DNA of 64,000 bases from Pseudomonas viridiflava (GTDB taxonomy: Bacteria; Pseudomonadota; Gammaproteobacteria; Pseudomonadales; Pseudomonadaceae): positions 124,001-188,000 of the forward strand of contig NZ_UTHA01000188.1 in the NCBI RefSeq assembly GCF_900582195.1, in the 5' to 3' direction. A model generated the notes under the pieces. That model did not search any database. It worked only from the letters and a program-made list of their open reading frames with translations, and was not told the DNA's origin. The stretch's first letter is position 1. The number at the start of each line of letters is the position of its first letter. Below are positions 8,688 through 17,869 of the stretch, one piece after another. Made by a program: the position numbers and the translations under genes.

Positions 8688-9822
8688 TTTTGATCGCATG
8701 CTCTCCAGTGAGGATGTGATGCGTCGCCGCGCGACGTTGCTGCAACGACTGCATATCGATGGCCCGTTGCTGATTCTGCTGCTGATCCTCGCCGCCGGCA
8801 GCCTGTTCGTACTCTATTCGGCCAGCGGCAAAAGCTGGGACCTGCTGGCCAAACAGGCCACTTCGTTCGGTATCGGTCTGGTCTCGATGATCATCATCGC
8901 CCAGTTTGAGCCGCGTTTCATGGCGCGCTGGGTGCCGCTTGGTTATGTGATTGGCGTGGTGCTGCTGTTGGTGGTGGACATCATGGGCCACAACGCCATG
9001 GGCGCCACCCGCTGGATCAACATCCCCGGGGTGATCCGCTTCCAGCCCTCGGAGTTCATGAAGATCCTGATGCCGGCGACCATTGCCTGGTACCTGTCCA
9101 AACGCACGTTGCCGCCGCAGCTCAAGCATGTCGGCATCAGCCTGATGCTGATCGGCGTGCCGTTCGCGCTGATCGTGCGCCAGCCCGACCTCGGTACTTC
9201 GCTGCTGATTCTCGCGGGGGGGGCGTTCGTATTGTTTATGGGCGGGCTGCGCTGGCGCTGGATTCTCAGCGTGCTGGCCGCAGCAATTCCGGTGTCGGTC
9301 GCCATGTGGTTTTTCATCATGCACGACTACCAGAAGCAGCGAATCCTGACCTTCCTCGACCCGGAAAGCGATCCGCTCGGCACTGGCTGGAACATCATTC
9401 AGTCGAAAGCCGCGATCGGTTCCGGCGGCGTGTTCGGCAAGGGCTGGCTGCTCGGCACCCAATCGCACCTGGACTTCCTGCCGGAAAGCCACACCGACTT
9501 CATCATTGCCGTACTCGGCGAGGAGTTCGGTCTGGTGGGCATCTGCGCGCTGCTGCTGATCTATCTGTTGCTGATTGGCCGAGGACTGGTGATTACCGCT
9601 CAGGCACAAACGCTGTTCGGCAAATTGCTCGCCGGTGCGTTGACCATGACGTTTTTTGTTTACGTTTTCGTCAACATCGGTATGGTCAGTGGCCTGTTGC
9701 CGGTCGTAGGGGTGCCGTTGCCGTTCATTAGCTACGGAGGAACTTCGCTGGTGACACTGCTGTCAGCGTTTGGGGTTTTGATGTCGATCCATACCCATCG
9801 CAAGTGGATCGCACAGGTTTGA
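8680..9822 (+). CDS. rodA: Rod-shape peptidoglycan glycosyltransferase RodA
   Basis: A SEDS-family polytopic membrane protein of 380 residues that polymerises lipid II into glycan strands as partner of PBP2. Conserved SEDS segments are present: WINIPGVIRFQPSEFMK, RQPDLGTSLL, FLPESHTDFI and GLLPVVGVPLPFISYGGTS. The ATG at 8680 overlaps mrdA; another ATG at 8698 is possible and would remove six residues. The coupling of mrdA and rodA reflects their joint action in the elongasome. Confidence 0.95.
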   Translation: MNNFDRMLSSEDVMRRRATLLQRLHIDGPLLILLLILAAGSLFVLYSASGKSWDLLAKQATSFGIGLVSMIIIAQFEPRFMARWVPLGYVIGVVLLLVVDIMGHNAMGATRWINIPGVIRFQPSEFMKILMPATIAWYLSKRTLPPQLKHVGISLMLIGVPFALIVRQPDLGTSLLILAGGAFVLFMGGLRWRWILSVLAAAIPVSVAMWFFIMHDYQKQRILTFLDPESDPLGTGWNIIQSKAAIGSGGVFGKGWLLGTQSHLDFLPESHTDFIIAVLGEEFGLVGICALLLIYLLLIGRGLVITAQAQTLFGKLLAGALTMTFFVYVFVNIGMVSGLLPVVGVPLPFISYGGTSLVTLLSAFGVLMSIHTHRKWIAQV

Positions 9823-9839
9823 ATAAGGTGAAGAGTTCA

Positions 9840-10850
9840 ATGCAAGTAATGCGTGGCTGGGCGACTCGATGCGCGCCGCTGGTTGGCCTGATGGGCCTGC
9901 TGGGGAGCGTGCAGGAAGCGCTGGCCGGCGAATACGAAGGCTCGCCGCAGGTGGCCGAATTCGTCGGTGAAATGACCCGCGACTATGGTTTTGCCGGTGA
10001 GCAGCTGATGGCGGTGTTCCGCGAGGCTCAGCGCAAGCAGGCGATTCTCGATGCCATTTCAAGGCCTGCCGAACGGGTCAAACAATGGAAAGAATACCGT
10101 CCGATGTTCATCACCGACGCGCGCATTGCCCGCGGTGTGGACTTCTGGCGCCAGCACGAGGCGACGCTGGCCCGTGCCGAGCAGGAATACGGCGTGCCGG
10201 CACAAGTCATCGTGTCGATCATCGGCGTTGAAACCTTTTTCGGACGTAATACCGGCAATTACCGGGTAATCGATGCCTTGTCGACGCTCGGTTTCGACTA
10301 TCCTCCCCGTGCCGAATTTTTCCGCAAGGAATTGCGTGAGTTCCTCCTGCTGGCCCGCGAAGAACAGGTTGATCCATTGACCCTCAAAGGCTCGTACGCC
10401 GGGGCCATGGGCCTGCCGCAGTTCATGCCGAGCAGCTTCCGCGCTTACGCGGTGGATTTCGACGGTGACGGCCATATCAATATCTGGAACAACCCGGATG
10501 ATGCGATCGGCAGCGTCGCCAGTTATTTCAAGCGTCACGGTTGGGTCGCGGGTGAGCCGGTGGTCAGCCGTGCCGATGTCCGCGGCGAGCAGGTCGATGA
10601 AGGCCTGACCACCGGCATCGAACCGACGAAAACGGTTGGAGAGTTGCGGGCGCTGGGCTGGTCAAGTCATGATGCGCTGCGCGATGATATGCCGGTTACT
10701 GCATTTCGCCTTGAAGGCGACAACGGCCCTGAATACTGGATGGGCCTGAAGAATTTCTACGCGATCACGCGTTATAACCGCAGCGTGATGTACGCCATGG
10801 CCGTACATCAACTGTCTGAGCAGCTGGTACAAGCACGGGGCGTCAAGTAA
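9840..10850 (+). CDS. mltB: Lytic murein transglycosylase B
   Basis: Cleaves the MurNAc-GlcNAc bond with formation of 1,6-anhydro-MurNAc. The catalytic glutamate lies in IIGVETFFGRNTG and the substrate-binding segments GAMGLPQFMPSSFR and DFDGDGHINIW follow, as in family 3 transglycosylases. The N-terminus has a hydrophobic stretch ending in EALAGEY that looks like a cleavable signal; there is no lipobox cysteine, so this form appears to be soluble and periplasmic. I use the ATG at 9840 rather than 9804, which would overlap rodA. Its stop overlaps the rlpA start by one base (TAATG). Confidence 0.93.
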   Translation: MQVMRGWATRCAPLVGLMGLLGSVQEALAGEYEGSPQVAEFVGEMTRDYGFAGEQLMAVFREAQRKQAILDAISRPAERVKQWKEYRPMFITDARIARGVDFWRQHEATLARAEQEYGVPAQVIVSIIGVETFFGRNTGNYRVIDALSTLGFDYPPRAEFFRKELREFLLLAREEQVDPLTLKGSYAGAMGLPQFMPSSFRAYAVDFDGDGHINIWNNPDDAIGSVASYFKRHGWVAGEPVVSRADVRGEQVDEGLTTGIEPTKTVGELRALGWSSHDALRDDMPVTAFRLEGDNGPEYWMGLKNFYAITRYNRSVMYAMAVHQLSEQLVQARGVK

Positions 10851-11860
10851 TGCGGGCATTGCCTAACAATCAACCCCTGAAGCTGGTGGCTTTCGCTGCG
10901 TTGGCGTTGCTGGTCGCCAGTTGTTCGACCAGCCGTTCGCCGACTCAGAAAACCTCTTCGACCGCTGTGCGGGCGCAGCCGGGCCTGGACATCAACCGTG
11001 CGCACAAAGATGGCGCGCCGTGGTGGGATGTCGATGTGTCGCGCATCCCTGATGCCACGCCGACCCTGCACACCGGTCCTTACAAGGCCAACCCGTACAC
11101 CGTACTGGGCAAAACCTATTTCCCGTTGCAGGAATCGAAGACCTACGTCGCTTCGGGTACGGCGTCCTGGTACGGCACCAAGTTTCACGGTCAGAACACC
11201 GCCAACGGCGAGGTCTACGACCTGTACGGCATGAGTGCCGCCCACAAGACTCTGCCACTGCCAAGTTACGTTCGGGTGACCAACCTGGACAACAACCGCA
11301 CAGTGATCCTGCGGGTCAACGACCGTGGGCCGTTCTACTCCGATCGCATCATCGATTTGTCTTACGCGGCGGCGAAAAAACTCGGTTATGCCGAAACCGG
11401 CACGGCGCGGGTCAAGGTCGAAGGCATCGATCCTCAGCAATGGTGGGCCGCCAAGGGCCGTCCGGCGCCGTTGATGCTCAACGAGCCGCAGGTCGCGCAG
11501 AATAGCGCCCCGGTGATCACCGCCTCGGCCGGCACCGTCGAGCAATGGACGCCACCGCCGCAACAACACGCTGCGGCCGTGGTGCCAGTGCAGATCGATG
11601 CAAAAAAAAACGCTTCTGCAACAGCGTCTGGCCAGTATCTGCAGGTGGGCGCGTTCGCCAACCCGGACGCTGCAGAACTGCTGAGGTCGAAGCTCAGCGG
11701 GATGGTGAGCGCTCCGGTGTTCATCAGCTCGATCGTGCGCAATCAGCAGACCCTGCACAGGGTGCGCCTGGGGCCGATCGGTTCGCCGGGTGAGATCGCT
11801 CAGGTGCAGAACAGCGTGCGCCTGGCCAACCTTGGTTCGCCAAGTGTGGTCACCGAGTAA
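10850..11860 (+). CDS. rlpA: Septal ring lytic transglycosylase lipoprotein RlpA
   Basis: A 336-residue outer-membrane lipoprotein. The lipobox is LVASC (Cys about 25). The double-psi beta-barrel follows at about 95-190 (SWYGTKFHGQNTANGE, VTNLDNNRTVILRVNDRGPF). A SPOR domain occupies the last 75 residues (YLQVGAFANPDAAELLRSKL), which binds denuded glycans at the septum. In P. aeruginosa RlpA is a lytic transglycosylase that acts on glycans lacking stem peptides; the Glu-Asp pair expected for that activity region is compatible here. It is coupled to mltB. Confidence 0.95.
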   Translation: MRALPNNQPLKLVAFAALALLVASCSTSRSPTQKTSSTAVRAQPGLDINRAHKDGAPWWDVDVSRIPDATPTLHTGPYKANPYTVLGKTYFPLQESKTYVASGTASWYGTKFHGQNTANGEVYDLYGMSAAHKTLPLPSYVRVTNLDNNRTVILRVNDRGPFYSDRIIDLSYAAAKKLGYAETGTARVKVEGIDPQQWWAAKGRPAPLMLNEPQVAQNSAPVITASAGTVEQWTPPPQQHAAAVVPVQIDAKKNASATASGQYLQVGAFANPDAAELLRSKLSGMVSAPVFISSIVRNQQTLHRVRLGPIGSPGEIAQVQNSVRLANLGSPSVVTE

Positions 11861-12046
11861 TACGTAGGACTTGATTGACGATTCGCCAGCGATTGGGGGG
11901 CGAATCAGGTTGTTGGCTCGTCGAAGAACAAAAGCCCGGCAAAGGGTGACTGGAGTGAGCAACTGAACACGCGATGGCTCGTTAGAAAGTCATCTGATTA
12001 AATTTTGTCCGCAAGGACAGTTTCCATTAGCGATTTCGAGAGACGG

Positions 12047-13204
12047 ATGAACATCACCACCTTTGCCAAACGCCTGTGTCTGCTAGTCCCGCTGCTCCTC
12101 TCGCCAGCCGCCTTCGCGGCCGAGATGATGCCGTCGCCACCGCAACTGGCCGCCAAAGCCTACGTTCTGATGGATGCCAGCAGCGGCAACGTGCTGGTCG
12201 AGAACAATGGCGATCAGCGTCTGCCACCGGCCAGCCTGACCAAGCTGATGACCGCGTACATCGCGACCCTGGAAATCCGTCGTGGCCAGATCGGTGAAAA
12301 CGATCCGGTAACTGTCAGCGAAAACGCCTGGCGCACCGGCGGTTCGCGGATGTTCATCAAAGTCGGCTCGCAGGTGACAGTCAGCGACCTGCTGCATGGC
12401 ATCATCATTCAGTCCGGCAACGACGCCAGCGTGGCGCTGTCCGAGCACATCGCCGGTAGCGAAGATGCATTCGCCGACCTGATGAACAAGACCGTGACTG
12501 ATCTGGGCATGACCAACTCCCACTTCATGAACCCGACCGGTCTGCCAAACCCTGAGCACTACTCGTCGGCTCACGATATGGCGATTCTGGCTCGTGCGAT
12601 CATCCACGAAGACCCGGCTCACTACGCGATCTACTCGCAGAAAGAGTTCTTCTGGAACGGCATCAAGCAGCCTAACCGCAACCTGCTGCTGTGGCGCGAC
12701 AAGACCGTTGACGGTCTGAAAACCGGTCACACTGACGAAGCCGGCTACTGCATGGTGTCTTCGGCAGTACGTGATGGTCAGCGTCTGATCGCCGTGGTGT
12801 TCGGCACCAACAGCGAAGTGGCTCGCGCCGCTGAAACCCAGAAGCTGCTGACCTACGGTTTCCGCTTCTTCGAAACCCAGACCTTCTATCAGAAGGGCAC
12901 CGAACTGGCTCAGGCCCCGGTGTGGAAAGGCACCACCAATCAAGTCAAGGCCGGCCTGGCTGAAGACCTGACCATGACCCTGCCAAAAGGCCAGCTGAAG
13001 AAGCTCGCTGCGAGCATGACCATGAACCCGCAACTGACCGCGCCAATCGCCAAGGGCGACGTGATCGGTAAAGTCGAAGTCAAACTGGAAGACAAGGTGG
13101 TGCACAGCGCTGACCTGATCGCTCTGGATGGCGTCGAGGAGGGTGGTATCTTCCGCCGCATGTGGGATAGCATCCGTCTATTCTTCTACGGCTTGTTCAA
13201 CTGA
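12047..13204 (+). CDS. dacA: D-alanyl-D-alanine carboxypeptidase (PBP5/6)
   Basis: A 385-residue penicillin-binding protein that trims the terminal D-Ala of pentapeptides in the periplasm. A signal peptide ends at AAFAAEMM. The motifs are SLTK (PASLTKLM), SGN (IQSGNDAS) and KTG (GLKTGHTDEAGY), followed by the PBP5 C-terminal beta domain and a terminal amphipathic helix (RMWDSIRLFFYGLF) that anchors it to the inner membrane. The frame opens at 12005 but the ATG at 12047 starts the signal peptide. It is separated from rlpA by 186 bases, so it may have its own promoter. Confidence 0.95.
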   Translation: MNITTFAKRLCLLVPLLLSPAAFAAEMMPSPPQLAAKAYVLMDASSGNVLVENNGDQRLPPASLTKLMTAYIATLEIRRGQIGENDPVTVSENAWRTGGSRMFIKVGSQVTVSDLLHGIIIQSGNDASVALSEHIAGSEDAFADLMNKTVTDLGMTNSHFMNPTGLPNPEHYSSAHDMAILARAIIHEDPAHYAIYSQKEFFWNGIKQPNRNLLLWRDKTVDGLKTGHTDEAGYCMVSSAVRDGQRLIAVVFGTNSEVARAAETQKLLTYGFRFFETQTFYQKGTELAQAPVWKGTTNQVKAGLAEDLTMTLPKGQLKKLAASMTMNPQLTAPIAKGDVIGKVEVKLEDKVVHSADLIALDGVEEGGIFRRMWDSIRLFFYGLFN

Positions 13205-13218
13205 TTTGTGTTGACCTG

Positions 13219-13251
13219 CATGGCCCCGCCCCGATCCGGTGCGGGGCCATG
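13219..13251 (+). terminator. Hairpin after dacA
   Basis: A perfect 11-base-pair stem (CATGGCCCCGC / GCGGGGCCATG) with an 11-base loop follows the dacA stop by 14 bases. There is no T run, so it may slow or partly end transcription, or protect the dacA mRNA end. Confidence 0.45.
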
Positions 13252-13289
13252 TGCGTTATCACGGCTTGCGCTCAAGAGGCCGTTACGCC

Positions 13290-13565
13290 ATGACCGATAC
13301 CGAAGTACAGGCGCCAAAGATCGAATTCCCGCAGACTGATTATCCGATCAAGGTGATCAGCGATACGGGTGTTGGCAACAAAGACAAGATCATCGCGATC
13401 GTCCTGAAACACGCGAGCATCAATGATGAGCGCATCGACGAGCGTCAAAGCACCAACGGCAAATACACCACGATTCAGTTGCACATCGTCGCGACCGATC
13501 AGGATCAGCTGTACAACATCAACAGCGAACTGCGGGCGACCGGCTTCGTGCACATGGTGTTGTGA
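13290..13565 (+). CDS. ybeD: DUF493 family protein (YbeD-like)
   Basis: A 91-residue cytosolic protein of the DUF493 family, which has an ACT-like ferredoxin fold. The core runs from IEFPQTDYPIKVI to YNINSELRATGFVHMVL, the standard end of the family. Its role is not established; its constant place between dacA and lipB in gammaproteobacteria suggests a regulatory link, but nothing in the sequence proves one. The ATG at 13290 gives the usual N-terminus. The stop overlaps the lipB ATG by one base (TGATG). Confidence 0.9.
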   Translation: MTDTEVQAPKIEFPQTDYPIKVISDTGVGNKDKIIAIVLKHASINDERIDERQSTNGKYTTIQLHIVATDQDQLYNINSELRATGFVHMVL

Positions 13566-14212
13566 TGTCTGGCACGCTGGGCTTTCGTGAGCTTGGCCAG
13601 ATGGCTTACGAGCCGGTCTGGCATGCCATGCAACGCTTTACCAACGAACGCGGCAGCGATGCCGCCGACGAAATCTGGCTCGTCGAACACCCGCCGGTGT
13701 TCACTCAGGGCCAGGCTGGCAAGGCCGAACATCTGTTGCTGCCGGGTGATATCCCGGTAGTGCAGGTCGATCGCGGCGGGCAGGTGACTTATCATGGTCC
13801 CGGCCAGTTGGTGGCCTACCTGCTGCTGGACGTACGCAAGCTGGGTTTCGGCGTACGTGATCTGGTCAGCCGTATGGAGCTTTGCCTGATCGAACTGCTG
13901 GCCAGTTACGGCGTAACCGCCGTGGCCAAGCCAGACGCTCCCGGCGTGTACGTCGACGGGGCGAAAATTGCTTCTCTGGGTTTGCGGATTCGCCACGGTT
14001 GTTCCTTTCATGGCCTGGCCCTGAACGTGGATATGAACCTGGAACCGTTTCGACGGATTAATCCCTGCGGCTATGCCGGGCTGGCGATGACCCAGCTGAG
14101 CGATCACGCAGGATCGATTGAATTTGCCGAGGTAAGTGCCCGGCTGCGCGCGCAGCTCGTCAAACACCTCGACTATGCTGAGCAGACGACCCTGACGGGC
14201 GGAATCGACTGA
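13565..14212 (+). CDS. lipB: Octanoyl-ACP:protein octanoyltransferase
   Basis: Moves octanoate from acyl carrier protein to lipoyl domains of 2-oxoacid dehydrogenases and GcvH. The 215-residue protein has the family signature VDRGGQVTYHGPGQLVAYLL, the lysine-containing SLGLRIRHGCSFHGLALNV region with the catalytic Lys in GAKIASLG, and the late NPCGYAGLAMTQL segment with its acyl-accepting cysteine. A GTG at 13562 is an alternative start. It is followed two bases later by lipA, which uses its product. Confidence 0.95.
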   Translation: MSGTLGFRELGQMAYEPVWHAMQRFTNERGSDAADEIWLVEHPPVFTQGQAGKAEHLLLPGDIPVVQVDRGGQVTYHGPGQLVAYLLLDVRKLGFGVRDLVSRMELCLIELLASYGVTAVAKPDAPGVYVDGAKIASLGLRIRHGCSFHGLALNVDMNLEPFRRINPCGYAGLAMTQLSDHAGSIEFAEVSARLRAQLVKHLDYAEQTTLTGGID

Positions 14213-14213
14213 T

Positions 14214-15236
14214 ATGACTACTGATGCAGTGCAAACCATGATCCCGACGCTCGACGTGACCGAGCGCCCGGCCCCGCGTCCCAAGGTTGAAGCCGGCGTC
14301 AAGCTGCGCGGCGCCGAGAAGGTTGCACGCATCCCGGTAAAGATCATTCCGACCACCGAACTGCCGAAGAAACCTGACTGGATTCGTGTGCGCATCCCGG
14401 TTTCGCCGGAAGTCGATCGCATCAAGAGCCTGCTGCGCAAACACAAGCTGCACAGCGTCTGCGAAGAAGCGTCCTGCCCGAACCTCGGCGAGTGCTTCTC
14501 CGGCGGCACCGCGACCTTCATGATCATGGGTGACATCTGCACCCGTCGCTGCCCGTTCTGCGACGTCGGCCATGGTCGTCCGAAGCCATTGGACGTCAAC
14601 GAGCCGGAAAGCCTGGCCATCGCCATTGCCGACCTCAAGCTCAAGTATGTGGTGATCACTTCGGTTGACCGCGACGACCTGCGTGACGGCGGTGCCCAGC
14701 ACTTTGCCGACTGCATCCGCGAAATCCGCAAACTGTCGCCGAACGTGCAGCTCGAGACCCTTGTCCCTGACTACCGTGGCCGCATGGATGTCGCCCTGGA
14801 AATCACCGCAGCCGAGCCGCCGGATGTGTTCAACCACAACCTGGAAACCGTGCCGCGCCTGTACAAGGCTGCGCGTCCGGGGTCGGATTACCAGTGGTCG
14901 CTGACCTTGCTGCAACGCTTCAAGCAGATGATGCCGCACATTCCGACCAAATCCGGCCTGATGCTGGGCCTGGGCGAGACCGACGAAGAAGTCATTGAAG
15001 TGATGAAGCGCATGCGCGAACACGACATCGACATGCTGACCCTCGGTCAGTACCTGCAACCGTCGCGCAGCCACTTGCCGGTGCAGCGTTTCGTGCACCC
15101 GGACACCTTCGCCTGGTTCGCCGAGGAAGGTTACAAGATGGGCTTCAAGAACGTTGCCTCGGGCCCGCTGGTACGTTCTTCGTACCACGCCGACGAACAA
15201 GCGAAGCTGGTCAAGGCTGAGCTGCTGGGTTCCTGA
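14214..15236 (+). CDS. lipA: Lipoyl synthase
   Basis: A radical-SAM enzyme of 340 residues that inserts two sulfurs into protein-bound octanoyl groups. The radical-SAM cluster motif is CTRRCPFCDVGHGRP. The auxiliary, sacrificial cluster ligands are in CEEASCPNLGEC, and the RSSYHADEQ region near the end supplies the serine ligand. It starts two bases after lipB and ends the operon, with a strong terminator 14 bases downstream. Confidence 0.97.
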   Translation: MTTDAVQTMIPTLDVTERPAPRPKVEAGVKLRGAEKVARIPVKIIPTTELPKKPDWIRVRIPVSPEVDRIKSLLRKHKLHSVCEEASCPNLGECFSGGTATFMIMGDICTRRCPFCDVGHGRPKPLDVNEPESLAIAIADLKLKYVVITSVDRDDLRDGGAQHFADCIREIRKLSPNVQLETLVPDYRGRMDVALEITAAEPPDVFNHNLETVPRLYKAARPGSDYQWSLTLLQRFKQMMPHIPTKSGLMLGLGETDEEVIEVMKRMREHDIDMLTLGQYLQPSRSHLPVQRFVHPDTFAWFAEEGYKMGFKNVASGPLVRSSYHADEQAKLVKAELLGS

Positions 15237-15249
15237 GCCCGCGCTGAAT

Positions 15250-15294
15250 GAAAAATGCCCGCCGAGGCTTGAACGCCCGGCGGGCATTTTTTTG
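15250..15294 (+). terminator. Intrinsic terminator after lipA
   Basis: A GC-rich stem formed by AAAATGCCCGCCG and CGGCGGGCATTTT, with about 13 bases between, runs into seven or more Ts. This is the clearest rho-independent terminator of the left half and closes the dacA/lipBA run. Confidence 0.85.
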
Positions 15295-15408
15295 CCCGGA
15301 TTACATTCGCGGCTGATTTTTCCTTCAACCCACGGCGTGGCCGACCCTCTTCTGTTTGCCGCCGTTCCTGACTACTGTGTGTGCATGACTTCACAGGGAG
15401 ATCCAAGG

Positions 15409-16359
15409 ATGACCGTTCGACCGACCCACACACTTTGCCCGCACAAAGCCGTGCCTGCGCTGCCCTCGGAAGGGCTGATCGGCGTCATTGCGCCTGCCGG
15501 CCCCGGTGCGCTGGACACCGATAAGGCGGTGCAATGGATGCGCGCCCGTGGCTATGGGTTGAAGGTGTTTCCCGGTGTCTACGAGAAGCACGGCTATTTG
15601 GCCGGCAGTGACGATGTGCGCCTGCGCGATCTGCACGCAGCGTTCGCTGATCCCGAGGTCGATGCCATCATTTGCCTGCGTGGTGGCTACGGTACGCCAC
15701 GTTTGCTCGACCGCATCGACTACGATCTGCTCAGCCGCAACGCCAAACCATTCGTCGGCTACAGCGACATCACCGCGCTGCACCTGGCGATCAGTCGCTA
15801 TGCCGGGTTCGTGACCTTCCACGGGCCGCTGCTCAACGCCGACCTGTTGGGTGACAAGGAGCCGCCGACCGTGACTTCGTTCTTCGCCATGCTACGCGGG
15901 CAATTGAAGGCGGGGAGTGTGTTGAGCCATCCGGTGGCGTATCCATTGACCACGGTCGAACCCGGCATCGCCCACGGGCGCTTGCTCGGCGGTAATCTGG
16001 CGATGATCGCCGCAACGTTGGGCACGCCTTACGAGATTGATGTCGAAGGGGTGATTCTGCTCATCGAAGATATCAACGAGCCGCTGTACCGCATTGATCG
16101 CTTGCTGACCCAGATGCGTCTGGCCGGCAAACTGGCCAAATTGCGTGGCGTATTAGTGGGGGACATAGCAGGCGTGGATGTCGCGGCATTGAACCGCTTG
16201 CTCAAGCAGACTTTCGAGCCGTTGCGGATTCCGGTGTTGTCGGGATGGCGGAGCGGGCATTGCGATCCGAACCTGACGCTGCCGATGGGCGCGCTGGTGC
16301 GGCTGGATGCCGGGAAGCAGGAATTGATGCTGGAGCAGGATGTGGTGATCAAGGCCTGA
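15409..16359 (+). CDS. ldcA: LD-carboxypeptidase (muramoyltetrapeptide, S66 family)
   Basis: A 316-residue serine peptidase of family S66, which releases D-Ala from cytosolic murein tetrapeptides during wall recycling. The triad can be seen: the nucleophile Ser in VGYSDITAL, Glu in ILLIEDINEPLYR, and His in GWRSGHCDPN. The oxyanion glycine segment CLRGGYGTPRLLD precedes it. The ATG at 15409 is preceded by CAAGG; the open frame reaches into lipA but those residues are not part of the family. It stands alone after the lipA terminator. Confidence 0.9.
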   Translation: MTVRPTHTLCPHKAVPALPSEGLIGVIAPAGPGALDTDKAVQWMRARGYGLKVFPGVYEKHGYLAGSDDVRLRDLHAAFADPEVDAIICLRGGYGTPRLLDRIDYDLLSRNAKPFVGYSDITALHLAISRYAGFVTFHGPLLNADLLGDKEPPTVTSFFAMLRGQLKAGSVLSHPVAYPLTTVEPGIAHGRLLGGNLAMIAATLGTPYEIDVEGVILLIEDINEPLYRIDRLLTQMRLAGKLAKLRGVLVGDIAGVDVAALNRLLKQTFEPLRIPVLSGWRSGHCDPNLTLPMGALVRLDAGKQELMLEQDVVIKA

Positions 16360-16383
16360 AGGTTTACTGCCTGATAGTCAGTC

Positions 16384-16458
16384 TTCGCGAGCAAGCTCGC
16401 GCCCACATTTGATCTGTGGCGTTCACAGAACCAGTGTGGGAGCGAGCTTGCTCGCGAA
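16384..16458. repeat. REP doublet, GTGGGAGCGAGCTTGCTCGCGAA family
   Basis: Two inverted copies of the 23-base REP core face each other across a short spacer between ldcA and the convergent transglycosylase gene. The same core recurs at 18129, 28061, 38023 and 62403. Confidence 0.85.
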
Positions 16459-16485
16459 AGCGATATCAGCCATACGACAATTGTT

Positions 16486-17808
16486 CTATTGAGTACGCAG
16501 GCTTTCCAGCAACTTGTGCGTCGGATACCCATCCGCCGGCCAGCCTAGCGACTGCTGGGCACTGCGAATCGCTTTGCGCGTATTGGCGCCGATGATCCCG
16601 TCCGCTGTGCCGGCATCGTAATTGCGCGCGCTCAGCAGGGTCTGCAATTCCATGCGCTCGGTACGGCTGAGCGGCAAGTCATCTTTCGGCCAGCTGCCGT
16701 TGATCAAGCCGCCACCGTTGAAGCGCTCCGACAACAAACTGACCGCCAGTGCATACGACGAGGAGTTGTTGTACTTGAGGATAGCGCGGAAGTTGTCGAG
16801 GATCAGGAACGCCGGGCCGCGATAGCCGGCGGGCAGCAGCAGGGCGGCGGACAGTTGTTCTGAACCTGCCGGGACCTGTGCGCCGTTCGGCAGCATCACG
16901 CCCAGTTGACGCCATTCGGCAACGCTCTTGCGAATCGCGCCGTCGGCCAGCGTGTAATTGAAGCTGCTCGGCAGTTGTACTTCGAAGCCCCACGGCTGGC
17001 CACGTTGCCAGCCGGAGCTTTGCAGGTAATGCGCAGTCGAGGCCAATGCATCGGCCGGGCTGCCCCAGATATCGCGGCGGCCATCGCCGTCAAAATCCAC
17101 AGCGTGGGTGTTGTAGGTGGTTGGAATGAACTGGGTCTGGCCCATGGCGCCGGCCCAGGAACCGAGCATCTTCTCCGGCGTGATGTCGCCCTGTTGCAGG
17201 ATCTGCAGGGCGGCGATCAGCTGTGCATGAGCAAAGCCCGGGCGACGGCCTTCGTAGGCGAGGGTGGCCAGCGAGTTGATCACCGACTTGCTGCCCTGGA
17301 ACTGGCCGAAATTGCTTTCCATGCCCCACACCGAGACCAGCGCCTGGCGGTCGACGCCATAACGCTGTTCGATGCTTTGCAGAATATCGGCGTACTGACT
17401 GATCAGTGCCTGCCCCTTGCGCACGCGCAGCGGCGACAGGGCGCCGTCGAGGTATTCCCACACTGGGCGGGAGAACTCCGGCTGACTGCGATCGGCCCGA
17501 ATCACACTGGCGTCGAAGCTGACATTGGCGAAGGCACGATCGAACAGATCAGCGCGAATTCCGGCGGCCAGCGCATCTTTACGAAAGCCCGCTTGCCATT
17601 CGGCAAAGGTCTGGGTCGGCTGCAAATCGAGAGAGTCGGCGGACGGCACTACCGGCGGGATGATCGCCGGGGCCGTGGCGACGGGAGCGGCTTGAAGAGG
17701 TTGCGCATCGGCGGCGGTCGGTTTTTCCGCACAGGCGACAAGCAGAATGAAGCTGGAGGCAGCGATCAATTGGCGAACAGGCCAACGACGGGAAAGACTA
17801 AAGGGCAT
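16486..17808 (-). CDS. Lytic murein transglycosylase lipoprotein with peptidoglycan-binding domain
   Basis: A 440-residue lipoprotein (lipobox ILLVAC near residue 21) of the MltB-type family 3. The catalytic glutamate lies in VWGMESNFGQFQG, followed by GAMGQTQFIPTTYN and DFDGDGRRDIWG. A C-terminal peptidoglycan-binding domain (about 375-438, with GTADGIIGANTRKAIRSAQ) distinguishes it from the mltB product at 9840. The ATG at 17808 opens the signal peptide; the frame extends farther upstream through arfA without relevance. It is convergent with ldcA and probably forms its own unit. Confidence 0.9.
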   Translation of the reverse strand: MPFSLSRRWPVRQLIAASSFILLVACAEKPTAADAQPLQAAPVATAPAIIPPVVPSADSLDLQPTQTFAEWQAGFRKDALAAGIRADLFDRAFANVSFDASVIRADRSQPEFSRPVWEYLDGALSPLRVRKGQALISQYADILQSIEQRYGVDRQALVSVWGMESNFGQFQGSKSVINSLATLAYEGRRPGFAHAQLIAALQILQQGDITPEKMLGSWAGAMGQTQFIPTTYNTHAVDFDGDGRRDIWGSPADALASTAHYLQSSGWQRGQPWGFEVQLPSSFNYTLADGAIRKSVAEWRQLGVMLPNGAQVPAGSEQLSAALLLPAGYRGPAFLILDNFRAILKYNNSSSYALAVSLLSERFNGGGLINGSWPKDDLPLSRTERMELQTLLSARNYDAGTADGIIGANTRKAIRSAQQSLGWPADGYPTHKLLESLRTQ

Positions 17809-17869
17809 GCACGGTTCCAGAGGATACGAATCAGGTGCAGACCTTAACATGACCGAGGGGTACTGCGCT

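Noticed and set aside
6615..8699. A 694-codon minus-strand frame opposite mrdA and rlmH
   Set aside because: It is a shadow of clear PBP2 and RlmH genes; the translation is rich in His, Arg and Gln as expected for antisense frames.
15154..15408. N-terminal extension of the LD-carboxypeptidase
   Set aside because: The open frame overlaps the lipA end and its terminator; the S66 family begins at the ATG at 15409.
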